This document shows positions 50,029-59,100 of a stretch of DNA of 60,464 bases, in pieces. The stretch is from a virus. The first letter of the stretch is position 1, and each line of letters starts with the position of its first letter. The translations under genes and the position numbers were made by a program. The notes under the pieces are model-generated. The model searched no databases. It worked only from the letters and a program-made list of their open reading frames with translations, and was not told the origin of the DNA. The stretch lies in IMG/VR virus record IMGVR_UViG_3300037014_000313, positions 1-60,464 of that record, one strand, 5' to 3'.

Positions 50029-50088
50029 CGCGGCTCCTACGGACGGGTTCAGGATCGTGAAGAATCCTTTGCCGTTCCTGGAGCCGCG
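50029..50088 (+). promoter_or_regulatory. Long imperfect hairpin before the next gene
   Basis: CGCGGCTCC/GGAGCCGCG (50029-50037/50080-50088) encloses ACGG/CCGT and AGGAT/ATCCT stems. A 60-base rod-like hairpin followed by TTGAAAGGAG. Confidence 0.55.
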
Positions 50089-50115
50089 TCCATGTTGCTT
50101 TTGAAAGGAGAAGAC

Positions 50116-50502
50116 ATGATCGAGGCCAAGGCGTTCAAGGTGTTCGACGACGGCACCGTGATCCCCATCGTCGCATTCAAGGCGAGGCCCATCAGCGGTG
50201 GACCTGGCATGACCATGGAGAAGGAACAGAAAATCATGGCTCGTGCGGGCTACTATGGCAGCGCCGTGGAACAGGTTGTCGTGGTCGATCTCATCAACCA
50301 CGAGACCCAAAGCGACCCGTTCGGATGGAAGAAGTCCCATGGAAGGACGATGCACCTGGCGCACATGGCGTTGTCTGGACGTGAACATCCGGACTTCAAG
50401 TTCGTTGCCAAGAACTTCGCCTTCGATGAGTTGGAATCCGGAGCCGTCATCGACGTGGAGTACATCCTGGGAGAAACCAACGAGATCAAGAAATTCGAAT
50501 AG
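50116..50502 (+). CDS. Hypothetical protein (128 aa)
   Basis: ATG 50116 after AAAGGAGAAGAC. MIEAKAFKVFDDGTVIPIVA start; body beta-rich with GYYGSAVEQVVVVDLINHET and HMALSGREHPDFKFVAKNF. No domain recognised. Confidence 0.65.
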   Translation: MIEAKAFKVFDDGTVIPIVAFKARPISGGPGMTMEKEQKIMARAGYYGSAVEQVVVVDLINHETQSDPFGWKKSHGRTMHLAHMALSGREHPDFKFVAKNFAFDELESGAVIDVEYILGETNEIKKFE

Positions 50503-50513
50503 GAGGGAACCGC

Positions 50514-51011
50514 ATGGGCTACACGACGGAGTTCTCGGGTCAGATCGATGTCGTCCCTCCGCTGGACAAGGACGAGATCGCGTTCCTGAAGAAGTTCAAC
50601 CAGTCCAGGAGGATGGACAGGGAGAAGGGGCCGTACTTCGTGGACGGCACGGACAGTTACGGACAGGGTCGTGACGCCGACATCCGCAACTACAACGAGC
50701 CGCCTGAAGGCCAGCCGGGGCTGTGGTGCCAGTGGGTTCCCACGGAGTGCGGATGCGCCATCGAGTGGGACGGGGGCGAGAAGTTCTACGATTCCGCGGA
50801 GTGGATGAAGTACATCGTGGAACACTTCCTCAAGCCGGGTGCGCTGGCGATTGGCAAGGTGCCGGCGATCAAGGGCGGGCACGTCCTGAACGGCGAGATC
50901 ATGGCGCAAGGAGAGGACAGCGATGACCGCTGGAAGCTCATCGTCAAGGACAACGTCGTCATGACAGCGAGACGGTCAGAAGAGGTGTTCGAAGAACCAC
51001 AACCCGTTTAA
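50514..51011 (+). CDS. Conserved phage protein of the GLWCQW type (165 aa)
   Basis: GYTTEFSGQIDVVPPLDKDE, EGQPGLWCQWVPTECGCAIE and WDGGEKFYDSAEWMKYIVEH are phrases found again and again in a conserved phage protein of unknown function. The RBS AGGAGGG precedes the ATG. Confidence 0.75.
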   Translation: MGYTTEFSGQIDVVPPLDKDEIAFLKKFNQSRRMDREKGPYFVDGTDSYGQGRDADIRNYNEPPEGQPGLWCQWVPTECGCAIEWDGGEKFYDSAEWMKYIVEHFLKPGALAIGKVPAIKGGHVLNGEIMAQGEDSDDRWKLIVKDNVVMTARRSEEVFEEPQPV

Positions 51012-51020
51012 GGAGGAGCC

Positions 51021-51236
51021 ATGTCAGTCCTTGGAAGGCGTGGAGTCAAGCCCGACATGGAGTTCGTCTGCTGCGACTGCGACGAGAAGTTCACCGGCCA
51101 ACAGGTCATCGGCAACAGCGTCACGCTCCATATCGTGAAGGTCAACAAGGAGGAGCCGCTGAAATCCCAGTTCCGATGCGAGTGCTGCCAGGACGACCAC
51201 CACGAGAAACATTGCACCTGTGAGTGCGACGACTGA
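51021..51236 (+). CDS. Cys-rich zinc-binding protein (71 aa)
   Basis: FVCCDCDEKFTGQQ and FRCECCQDDHHEKHCTCECD give eight cysteines and several histidines. ATG after AAGGAGGAGCC. Could be a small DNA- or protein-binding zinc protein. Confidence 0.65.
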   Translation: MSVLGRRGVKPDMEFVCCDCDEKFTGQQVIGNSVTLHIVKVNKEEPLKSQFRCECCQDDHHEKHCTCECDD

Positions 51237-51246
51237 AAGGAGGCGC

Positions 51247-51606
51247 ATGATGAAGTTCCCGGTCAAGTCCGTTGGTGGGAACCTTCGAGGGGTGATTTCC
51301 GTCCACAAGATCGTGGAGAAGTACGGAGACTGCAAGGGAGATTACCTGACGAACACGATCGACCTGCTGGTCGACATCCACCACTACTGCGATGCACAGG
51401 GATGGAGCCTGGACGAACTCATTCGGCGAGTGCATGATCACTACGTGGAGGAGATCGGATCCAAGTGCGTGAGATGCAGCATCACATTCGATCCCACGGA
51501 TGAGGGATGCGAGGGAGATCCGGACATCTGCGTGGAGTGCCGAAAGAGCGCGGTCAAGGTGGCGCGCCTCATGAGAGATTTGGCAAAACTGAAAGGAGGA
51601 AAGTAG
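51247..51606 (+). CDS. Zinc-ribbon protein (119 aa)
   Basis: ATG 51247 (also 51250) after AAAGGAGGCGC. N-terminal MMKFPVKSVGGNLRGVISVH, a helical middle (NTIDLLVDIHHYCDAQGWSL), then KCVRCSITFD and DICVECRKSAVK zinc knuckles. Function unknown. Confidence 0.6.
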   Translation: MMKFPVKSVGGNLRGVISVHKIVEKYGDCKGDYLTNTIDLLVDIHHYCDAQGWSLDELIRRVHDHYVEEIGSKCVRCSITFDPTDEGCEGDPDICVECRKSAVKVARLMRDLAKLKGGK

Positions 51607-51607
51607 G

Positions 51608-51913
51608 ATGGCGGAAGCGAAGGAGAACCTGAACGTGCTGGAGAACATCCGCTGCCCTGCGCGTGAGAGCCTGGAGCCGTTCGTGATCCGCGCCAGCGTG
51701 AGATGCGAGGTCACGGATGATGGCATCCAGGACGTGGAGGACTTCGAGTGGGATGAGAAGTCGTACATCTGCTGCATCGAGTGTGGGCGCGAAGGCAAGA
51801 TCAAGGACTTCATGATCAAGGAGAACGGAGATGGCAAAGGCCAAGAAGAAACGAAACCTGAATCCAACGGGGCTGGTGAATCTGTTCAAGGACAAGAGAA
51901 AGATCGCTCTTGA
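51608..51913 (+). CDS. Hypothetical protein with one CxxC (101 aa)
   Basis: ATG follows AAAGGAGGAAAGTAGG. SYICCIECGREGKIKDFMIK suggests a zinc site; the last 25 residues are Gly/Glu-rich and overlap the next gene in another frame, so the true end may be less conserved. Confidence 0.55.
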   Translation: MAEAKENLNVLENIRCPARESLEPFVIRASVRCEVTDDGIQDVEDFEWDEKSYICCIECGREGKIKDFMIKENGDGKGQEETKPESNGAGESVQGQEKDRS

Positions 51914-52025
51914 CACGGCCGCGAATAGGGCCGGAGATCCGATCCGCCACGCCTATTGGTGTGGACAGTTCGTGGGGTTGCAACGGGCGATCGACATCGT
52001 GAAGCGAGAGACGGGGGTGATCTGA
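51831..52025 (+). CDS. Small basic protein ahead of the helicase (64 aa)
   Basis: ATG has AAGGAGAACGG upstream. MAKAKKKRNLNPTGLVNLFK, then a helical part. It overlaps the preceding gene by 83 bases in another frame and ends at the helicase ATG, suggesting coupling. Confidence 0.5.
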   Translation: MAKAKKKRNLNPTGLVNLFKDKRKIALDTAANRAGDPIRHAYWCGQFVGLQRAIDIVKRETGVI

Positions 52026-53437
52026 TGGAGATCGGCAGGCCTGCGCTCATGGAGCATCAGCGACAGGGCGTGGCGTTCCAAGCCGAGCAGCCGGCCGCGT
52101 ACCTGTGCTGTGACCGCGGGACCGGGAAGACGGCGATGGCGCTGGCGAACATGTCCGCGCTCGTGGAGAGGGGCCTGGTCAAGCGCATCCTCTACGTGGC
52201 GCCGCTGTCAACGCTCGACAACATCGTCAGGGAGGCGTACCGGTTCACTGACAACGTGAGGGCGCGCGCCGTCTTCGGCTCCAGGGTTGACAGGGAGCGG
52301 ATGCTGAAGAACCCCGGCGTCTACAACTGCGACGTCATCAACTTCGACGCCCTGCGCATCCTGCCGGAGGCGCTCACGGCCGTGGGCTACGACGCCATGG
52401 TGATCGACGAAGCCAGCCGCATCAAGGAGCGGCGCACCCAGGTGGCCCAGATCGCCATCCTCCTGGGCCGTCGCGCCAGGTATCGAAGGTGCCTGTCGGG
52501 GATGCCGTTCACCGAGGGCGTGGAGGACTTGTGGAGCCAGTTCTACTTCCTCGACGCCACGATCCTGGGCAACAACTTCTTCGGCTTCAGGAACAAGTTC
52601 TGCGTGATGGCGGAACGACGCAACTTCAAGACCGGCAAGAAGTTCCACACCATCGTGGGATACCACAACCTTGACGAGCTCGAGCGCAGGGTCAGCGGCG
52701 TCACGTTCAGGGTCAGGAAGGAGGACTGCCTGGACTTGCCGCCGAAGACGTACCAGGTGCTGAAGATCAAGATGCTGGAGGAGCAGGAGAAGGCGTACAG
52801 GCGCGTGATGAAGACCGAGTTCTCCGACATCGGCGACCACGAGATCACGCACGCGATGGCGCTGACCAAGATCGCCAAGCTCAGACAGGTCGCCGCAGGA
52901 TTCCTGTACGACGACGACCACGAGCCCGTGCTCGTGCCCACGGCGAAGTATGGCGAGCTTCGGGATCTCTTCACCGACACCCTGTACGGATCCAAGAAGA
53001 TGGTGGTCTTCACCGCGTTCAAGGCCGAGCCCGACATGGTGGAGGCCTGTGCCGGTGAATGCCAGAAGCCGATCAAAGTGTTCAGGCTTCCTGAGAACCC
53101 CGCGATCCGACAGAGCTGCGTCGACGCATGGAAGGCTTGGAAGCAGTCGCCGGCCATCCTCGTCGCCAACGTCCGAAGCGGAGGCACCGGCCTGAACCTC
53201 GAAGCCGCCGACACCGCCGTCTTCGTGTCGAACGACTGGAGGATGGAGGACCGGGTCCAGGCCGAGGACCGCATCCATCGCATGGGCAGCGAGATCCATT
53301 CCAAGATCACCATCGTCGACATCGTGACCGAGGACAGCGTCGAGGAGGACATCCTTCAGGCGCTGAAGGAGAAGAAGGATCTTGTGGACGTGTTCCTCTC
53401 GCGGATGAGGGGAGTGAAGAAAGGAGACGTGATGTGA
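52025..53437 (+). CDS. SNF2-like DEAD/DEAH-type helicase (470 aa)
   Basis: ATG 52025 overlaps the previous stop. CDRGTGKTAMA (residues 29-39) is Walker A and VIDEAS (126-131) the DEAx box. The second RecA lobe carries VRSGGTGLNLEAADTAVFVS and RVQAEDRIHRMGS (motif VI). Typical of phage SNF2 helicases that remodel forks or displaced strands. It may act with the primase-MCM protein. Confidence 0.85.
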   Translation: MEIGRPALMEHQRQGVAFQAEQPAAYLCCDRGTGKTAMALANMSALVERGLVKRILYVAPLSTLDNIVREAYRFTDNVRARAVFGSRVDRERMLKNPGVYNCDVINFDALRILPEALTAVGYDAMVIDEASRIKERRTQVAQIAILLGRRARYRRCLSGMPFTEGVEDLWSQFYFLDATILGNNFFGFRNKFCVMAERRNFKTGKKFHTIVGYHNLDELERRVSGVTFRVRKEDCLDLPPKTYQVLKIKMLEEQEKAYRRVMKTEFSDIGDHEITHAMALTKIAKLRQVAAGFLYDDDHEPVLVPTAKYGELRDLFTDTLYGSKKMVVFTAFKAEPDMVEACAGECQKPIKVFRLPENPAIRQSCVDAWKAWKQSPAILVANVRSGGTGLNLEAADTAVFVSNDWRMEDRVQAEDRIHRMGSEIHSKITIVDIVTEDSVEEDILQALKEKKDLVDVFLSRMRGVKKGDVM

Positions 53438-53664
53438 TCGAGTTCAAGGCCGGCAACTTCAAGCATCTCTTCAACGAAGAATTGATCCAGCACGTTGCGA
53501 TGAATCATTCGACCGGGGACATAACCATCTGTTGTGGACGAAATGAAGACTGGGTCTTTTCGAAAGATTGCATCGACACCGACGCGCTCTGGCGCACGCT
53601 CCAGATCGCGATGTCGAATCGAAAGAATGTTTACCGGGTTGATCCCGGAGAAAGGAAAGCATGA
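53434..53664 (+). CDS. Small hypothetical protein (76 aa)
   Basis: GTG 53434 in a GTGA overlap with the helicase. VIEFKAGNFKHLFNEELIQH and TICCGRNEDWVFSKDCIDTD; one alpha/beta unit with three cysteines. Unknown role. Confidence 0.6.
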   Translation: MIEFKAGNFKHLFNEELIQHVAMNHSTGDITICCGRNEDWVFSKDCIDTDALWRTLQIAMSNRKNVYRVDPGERKA

Positions 53665-54209
53665 CGGAGGGAATCGGAGCGACGACCCCGAAGGGACCGG
53701 AGAGCTTCATCAACGAGATGAAGTCTACGCTGGAACGCGAGGCAGACAGCATCAAGACTGCGACGGGGCGGGACATCACCAAGGCCGAGAATACTCCGGA
53801 GGATGCCCCGAGCCTGACCCTGGAAAGCATCCTCAAGATGCGGGCCACGCTCGTGACGGCGATGGAAGTCAAGGAGCAGGAAGCGGACGCGCTGAAGAAG
53901 GAGCTGGCCACGATCGACGAAGCCGTGTGCGCCCGCTTCGAAGCCGAGGGCATGACGTCGGCGAAGATCCCGGGGCTGGGAAGCTTCATCATGCAGCGGC
54001 GCACGTTCGCGTCGATCCTGCCCGACAGGAAGGTCGAAGCCATCGGACTCTTCGAGACCCATTACCCCGATCTCGTGCAGAAGACCGTGAACGCGCAGAC
54101 GCTGGGAGCGTTCTGGCGTGAGGCCAAGAAGACGGGGACGGAGATCCCGGCCGAGATCGTGGCCTGTGTCAAGGAGTCTGAGACCAAGTTCATCCAGTGG
54201 AGGAGGTAG
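53661..54209 (+). CDS. Conserved phage early protein with coiled-coil (182 aa)
   Basis: ATG after GAGAAAGGAAAGC. Helical centre (ILKMRATLVTAMEVKEQEAD) and a C-terminal module ending VNAQTLGAFWREAKKTGTEI, a phrase shared by many phage replication-region proteins. Could interact with DNA or primase. Function unproven. Confidence 0.65.
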   Translation: MTEGIGATTPKGPESFINEMKSTLEREADSIKTATGRDITKAENTPEDAPSLTLESILKMRATLVTAMEVKEQEADALKKELATIDEAVCARFEAEGMTSAKIPGLGSFIMQRRTFASILPDRKVEAIGLFETHYPDLVQKTVNAQTLGAFWREAKKTGTEIPAEIVACVKESETKFIQWRR

Positions 54210-54212
54210 CCC

Positions 54213-54461
54213 ATGATCGTGATGGGAACGCTGACGGCAGCATTCGGCATCAAGTGTCCTGGATGCGGGACCGAGTACGAGACGCCGCAGGGCATCAATC
54301 CCACGACCGGCAATTTCGAGCGCATGATCCTTGTTGAAGACCATCGCGGGGGATGCTACAACTGTCCGTGCGGGATGTCATTCGCGATTTCGAAGGCTGA
54401 CTGCCGCCGGCACAACCATCACTTCTTTCCGGACGCCAAGGAATACATGGAGGAGGCATGA
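54213..54461 (+). CDS. Zinc-ribbon protein (82 aa)
   Basis: FGIKCPGCGTEYETPQGINP and CYNCPCGMSFAISKADCR: CxxC/CxxCxC sites. Start right after the previous gene. Role unknown. Confidence 0.6.
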   Translation: MIVMGTLTAAFGIKCPGCGTEYETPQGINPTTGNFERMILVEDHRGGCYNCPCGMSFAISKADCRRHNHHFFPDAKEYMEEA

Positions 54462-54682
54462 ACAATCAGGAGGTTTCGATCGCCACGGCCGTCAGGGGAT
54501 CCATGCGCGTGAGGTCGGTCTTCAGCAGCTTCAAGATGTCGGACAGCATGAGCTGCCCTCACGTCGCCGCCGCTCTCGATGAGATCGGAAGGATGGACCC
54601 CTGGACCAGCGCCGACATCACGAGAACCTTCGACCGACACGGGCTTGGAGTCGGACCGGATGGGATCGCAAGGAGGACGTGA
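54458..54682 (+). CDS. Small protein (74 aa)
   Basis: MNNQEVSIATAVRGSMRVRS, then CPHVAAALDEIGRMDPWTSA. It overlaps the preceding stop by four bases (ATGA). Unknown. Confidence 0.55.
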   Translation: MNNQEVSIATAVRGSMRVRSVFSSFKMSDSMSCPHVAAALDEIGRMDPWTSADITRTFDRHGLGVGPDGIARRT

Positions 54683-54683
54683 C

Positions 54684-54890
54684 GTGGGCGACGACTACTG
54701 GAAGAAGTACGCCAAGGAGCAGCGACTCCTGGACATCAAGAAGCCAAGGAAGGGTGGATGGGTCACAACGTCCCCGAGCGAGTACGACATCAACCGCGGC
54801 AACAGGGCGTGGCGCGGCAAGGGATCGGTGGGCTCGCGGCCGGGGATGCTGGCCCGATCAACTCCGGGTGAGATGAACGCCGCGGAGTAA
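54684..54890 (+). CDS. Small basic protein (68 aa)
   Basis: GTG 54684 after AGGAGGACGTGAC. VGDDYWKKYAKEQRLLDIKK, then a Gly/Ser/Arg-rich tail (NRAWRGKGSVGSRPGM). Followed by a hairpin. Unknown. Confidence 0.55.
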   Translation: MGDDYWKKYAKEQRLLDIKKPRKGGWVTTSPSEYDINRGNRAWRGKGSVGSRPGMLARSTPGEMNAAE

Positions 54891-54895
54891 AGAAA

Positions 54896-54927
54896 AAGTA
54901 AAACCGGGTTCTAAGCGGGTTTTACTT
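54896..54927 (+). terminator. Probable terminator hairpin before the primase operon
   Basis: AAGTAAAACC/GGTTTTACTT, ten pairs with a 12-base loop and an A-rich left flank. The T-rich part lies in the stem. It ends the preceding early unit or works as an operator, since it overlaps the following -35 box. Confidence 0.5.
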
Positions 54928-54954
54928 GCTTCCGCCTTTCCGCCGCGTTATACT
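54926..54954 (+). promoter_or_regulatory. Candidate promoter of the primase operon
   Basis: TTGCTT (54926-54931), a 17-base spacer and TATACT (54949-54954). The -10 is strong. The transcript would have a 5' leader of about 145 bases before ATG 55105. Confidence 0.55.
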
Positions 54955-55104
54955 TGTCCCGGCGATCGAGAAGCAGCCCGCTCTTTCAAATCTAACAAGA
55001 CCATGCGATTCATTCTCCCCTATCTCTGCGCCCCCTTGCCGGGGAAGGACAAGAGGACGCAGCTTAGGTAAGAGTCGATCGTTTCTATTTTCAAGGAGGA
55101 GCGC

Positions 55105-55902
55105 ATGACAGACCCCGCGTCGGAGAAGAAGGGACTGACCTTCTTCCAACAGATCGGAGGCGAGCTCTCCATCACGCCTGAGCAGCAGGCGGCTGTGGAA
55201 GAGATGCGGAAGGAGGGGCTGAAGGAGTCACTGGGCCTTCCGCTCGTCTACCCCAAGATCAAGCTGCTGCACCAGGACACGGCCGCATTCCAGTTCGTCG
55301 AGGAGGACGTGCTCGTCAAGTCCTTCAAGGCCATCATCATCGCCGTCGAGCCGTCACGGGTGTGGTGGCGGTCGAAGCTGGGGAGCGGAGAAGACGGGAG
55401 CGGTGGCATGCCCCAGTGCTTCAGCCGCAACCTCATCATGCCCGATGCCCAGGCCGAGGACAGACAGGCGCCGCGCTGTGCCGAGTGCTCCCAGAACGCG
55501 TGGGGCAGCGACATCAAGCAGGATGGAAGCCCCGGCCGCGGGAAGTCCTGCAAGGAGATCCGGCGCGTCTTCGTGCTGCCGGAGAACCACATGTCTCCGC
55601 ACTGGCTCGCGATTCCGCCGTCCTCTCTCAGGGCGCTGTCGAGCTTCATCATCTCCGTCGTGGACAAGGGCTTCAAGAAGCCCCAGGAGGTGGTGTGCAG
55701 CTTCTCCGCGAAGACGCAGGAGAACAAGGACGGCGTGAGCTTCTCCGAGCTCAGCCTGGCCTTGGGTGAGAGGGTTCCCGAGACCGTCTTGGCGATGATC
55801 GCCATGATGAAGAAGAACATCGAGAAGGTCTTGGAGACCGCGGCGCCGGTGTCGCAGGACGACTACTCCGGCAAGGAAGCCGTCCCCGGCGAGAACACCT
55901 AG
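55105..55902 (+). CDS. Conserved phage protein with zinc site, upstream of the primase (265 aa)
   Basis: ATG after CAAGGAGGAGCGC. The N-terminal VYPKIKLLHQDTAAFQF, the central QAPRCAECSQNAWGSDIKQD and GRGKSCKEIRRVFVL (three or four cysteines) match a conserved phage protein often found near replication genes. The C-terminus is helical. Exact function unknown; replication accessory is likely. Confidence 0.65.
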   Translation: MTDPASEKKGLTFFQQIGGELSITPEQQAAVEEMRKEGLKESLGLPLVYPKIKLLHQDTAAFQFVEEDVLVKSFKAIIIAVEPSRVWWRSKLGSGEDGSGGMPQCFSRNLIMPDAQAEDRQAPRCAECSQNAWGSDIKQDGSPGRGKSCKEIRRVFVLPENHMSPHWLAIPPSSLRALSSFIISVVDKGFKKPQEVVCSFSAKTQENKDGVSFSELSLALGERVPETVLAMIAMMKKNIEKVLETAAPVSQDDYSGKEAVPGENT

Positions 55903-55912
55903 CCCTGTTCAC

Positions 55913-55970
55913 GGAGCCCTCCTCCCCACCGATGCGGGCCTCGATCGCCTCGTCGCAAGGGGAGGGCTCC
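55913..55970 (+). promoter_or_regulatory. Hairpin between the zinc-site protein and primase
   Basis: GGAGCCCTCC/GGAGGGCTCC, ten pairs with a 38-base loop; T-poor downstream (TCTTCCGGTG). May attenuate or process before the primase gene. Confidence 0.5.
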
Positions 55971-56070
55971 TCTTCCGGTGTCCATCCGTCCGCGCGCGTT
56001 TGATGTGGACCATGACGGATGGATGCCTGAAAAGGAGTCGCAAGGTCGCGTGAACAGGAAGGAGAAATCC

Positions 56071-56142
56071 ATGGCATCCAATCACAGGGACGGTCCATCC
56101 GCTGGGCCGAGAAGGGAGGTCGATGCAAGGGTTCAGGTCTGA
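56071..56142 (+). CDS. Possible 23-residue leader peptide
   Basis: ATG 56071 has a very strong GGAAGGAGAAATCC site and encodes MASNHRDGPSAGPRREVDAR plus three residues. Its stop lies 17 bases inside the primase start. It might regulate primase translation, or simply be chance. Confidence 0.3.
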   Translation: MASNHRDGPSAGPRREVDARVQV

Positions 56143-59100
56143 GTACGTCTACGTCGACGTACATTCATCGGCGCAGAAGCAATGGCGCCGGGTCAAGATC
56201 GACCAGGTCGATGAGAAGCTGCTGAAGCCATCCAAGAACTTCAAGTGCTTCAAGTCGGTGCAGCGCTACAACAAGGCGCACGCCGAGCCCGGGGAGCACG
56301 TGTGGATGCCGCTGTTCTTCGATCTCGACAACGAGAAGGATCCCGGCATCACCATCGACGACGTCAAGAAGCTGTACGGATACATGACCGAGGTCCTGCA
56401 GATTCATCACCACTTCGTGAGGATGTACTTCAGCGGCAAGAAGGGATTCCACGTCGTCATCGAGCCGGAATGCTTCGACATCAGGCCGCACCACGAGATC
56501 CATCTCAAGATCAGGAAGGCGGCGCTCAACATCTCCGAGCATCTCGACCTGAAGACATTCGACTCCAAGGTCTACAGCGTCAGGCGGGTGCTCAGGATCC
56601 ACAACAGCATCCACGAGGGCACCAAGCTGTTCAAGATCGAAGTCAGCCTCGGCGATCTCGCCAAGGGCATCGACTTCATCAAGGAGAAGGCGAAGCGGCC
56701 ACAGGAGGACGTCACGCCGGAGGAACCCAGCGAGGAGGTCTCAATCTCCCAGGAAGCAAAGGAGTTCTGGGACGGCATCAGGCTTGAGGTCGAGGAAGCG
56801 GAGGAGCTGTCCAACCTCAAGCCGGACCACATGATCCATGACTTCGGCGAGCTGCCGGTGTGCATCAAGCACATGCTGTCGCTGCCGGCTCTGCCGACAT
56901 CCCACTCCGGCAACCGCACCATCCTGTCGCTGGCCGCCTACATGAAGGACATCGGCTGGACGGAGCAGAAGACCGTGGAGACGCTCGTGCCGTGGCTGGT
57001 CAAGCTTCCGAACATCGGCAACGCCGGCAACCCGAAGGCCATCGAGGCCGGCGCCAGGGCCACCATCGCCTTCGTCTACAGGAAGTCCACGGACGACAAG
57101 GGCGATCGCTACCACTTCGCGTGCAAGTACATCCTCGCGCTGTCAACGCCTGATCACAAGATCCCGTGCCAGAACGTCCAGTGCCCGGCCGTGAAGGGCA
57201 AGATGCAGGAGACGAAGGAGACCATCGATCTCAGCCTCGATGGATTCTCGAAGTCCATCTACCTTGGCGAGAAGGTGAGGGTGCCGACGCTCATCAGCGG
57301 AAAGGCCGGCACGCCCTACGTCGTTCCCAAGCGTGTCCGCTTCACCTGTCCTCCGGATGAGGATGGCGAGTTCTGCAAGAACTGCCCCATCGCGCAGTTC
57401 AACGGCGAGGCCAGCTTCGAGTTCGACGTCAAGGACCCCGAGATCCTGGAGATCGTGAACACATCCAACAAGTTCCAGTGGGAAGCCATCAGGAGGAAGT
57501 TCAGGTTCCCACCAGCGTGCAGCCGGTGCAAGACCAGGGTCGAGGAGTACATGAACATCGAGGAGGTGCGGATGTCGCCGGCGGCTGTTGACGTCAGCGA
57601 CTTCCAGAAATCGGAGTTCGTCAACCGCAAGGGATTCTTCATCGGCTATCCCCTGCAGTCGAACAAGCGCTTCATGGTGACAGGGTTTCCGGTGAAGGAT
57701 CCGAAAACGCAGACGTCGGCGTTCCTGTTCCAGGAGCACGAGAAGCTCGAGACCGAGATCGAGACCTTCACGATGACGCCTGAGATCAAGGCCGAGCTCG
57801 AAGTCTTCTGCGCCAAGGAAGGAGATGTCGAGGGCAAGTTCGAGGATATCCACAACGACCTTTCCACGAACGTCTACCGCATCTGGAATCGACGCGACCT
57901 CGCATGGGCCGCGGACCTCGTCGTCCATTCCGTGAGAGGATTCAAGTTCAGATCGGAGCCGTTCGTCAAGGGATGGATCGAGCTCCTGGTTGTGGGTGAC
58001 TCCGGACAGGGGAAGACCGCTTGCGTGCGCCGGCTCGTGCAGGGCCACTACAAGGTCGGAGAGTACGTCAGCGGCGGCGCCAGCAAGCGCACAGGCCTCC
58101 TCTACTCCTACCAGGAGAACGGGAAGACGTGGATGCTGATCTGGGGTGCCATGCCCCTGAACGATCTCGGACTCCTCGTCGTCGATGAATTCGGCGACAT
58201 GGCCGAGGAAGAATTCGCGCTCATGACGGACGTGCGATCGAGCGGGATCGTGAAGGCCGTAGGAGTCGTCACCGCCGAGACCTTCGCCAGGGTGCGCTTG
58301 ATCGCGCTGTCGAATGCGAAGAAGGGCAAGCACCTGGCCGAGTACGATCTCCCGGTCGTCGCCATCAAGGAGCTCGTGCCGGCAGCGGAGGATATCAGGA
58401 GATTCGACTTCGCCCTCTGCGTGGCGTCAGGAGAAGTCCCCGTCGAGACCATCAACAGGGCCGACTTCGAACACGTCCACCACGTCTACACGTCCAGCCT
58501 CTGCCGCAACCTCATCAGGTGGGCGTGGTCGCGCAAGGAGACAGAGGTTGAGTTCACCGACGGCGCGTCGAAGTTCATCCTCCACGAAGCCACCAGGATG
58601 GCCAAGGACTTCTACGCCGGCGACATCCCGCTCGTGGAGCCCGCGGACCAGAGGTTCAAGCTCGCACGACTGGCGGCTGCAGCCGCCGCACGCGTCTTCT
58701 CCACCGATGAGAAGGGCGACAAGATCGTCGTCAAGGAAGAACACGTTGGCTTCATCATGGGACTGCTGTACGAGATCTACAACAACCACAACTTCAAGTA
58801 CGGTGAGTGGTCGCGGACGCAGAGGAAGACGGAGTCGTCTGGAGTCGAAGACCTCAGAGGCTGCCTCGACCGCATCATGGACCTTCCGCAATGGAAACGC
58901 ATCTTCGGTCTCCTGACTCTTCCCGGCCAGATTGACGGCCGCGAAGTCGAAGGCGTCATGAGCGGCGACAGATCCAAGTCCTCCCAGGTGCTGGCCCTGC
59001 TACGAATCGTCGGCCTCGTCGAAAAGAAGTGGGGCAAGTACGCAAAGACGTCGAAGTGCAATCAGCTCGTGAGCTGGGCATTCTTGAATGGACATGTGAA

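Noticed and set aside
52208-53299. Long minus-strand frame opposite the SNF2-like helicase
   Set aside because: The helicase has clear motifs on the plus strand; the opposite frame lacks a recognisable domain or ribosome site.
57143-58333. Long minus-strand frame opposite the primase-MCM gene
   Set aside because: Shadow of GC-rich coding sequence; no start signal.
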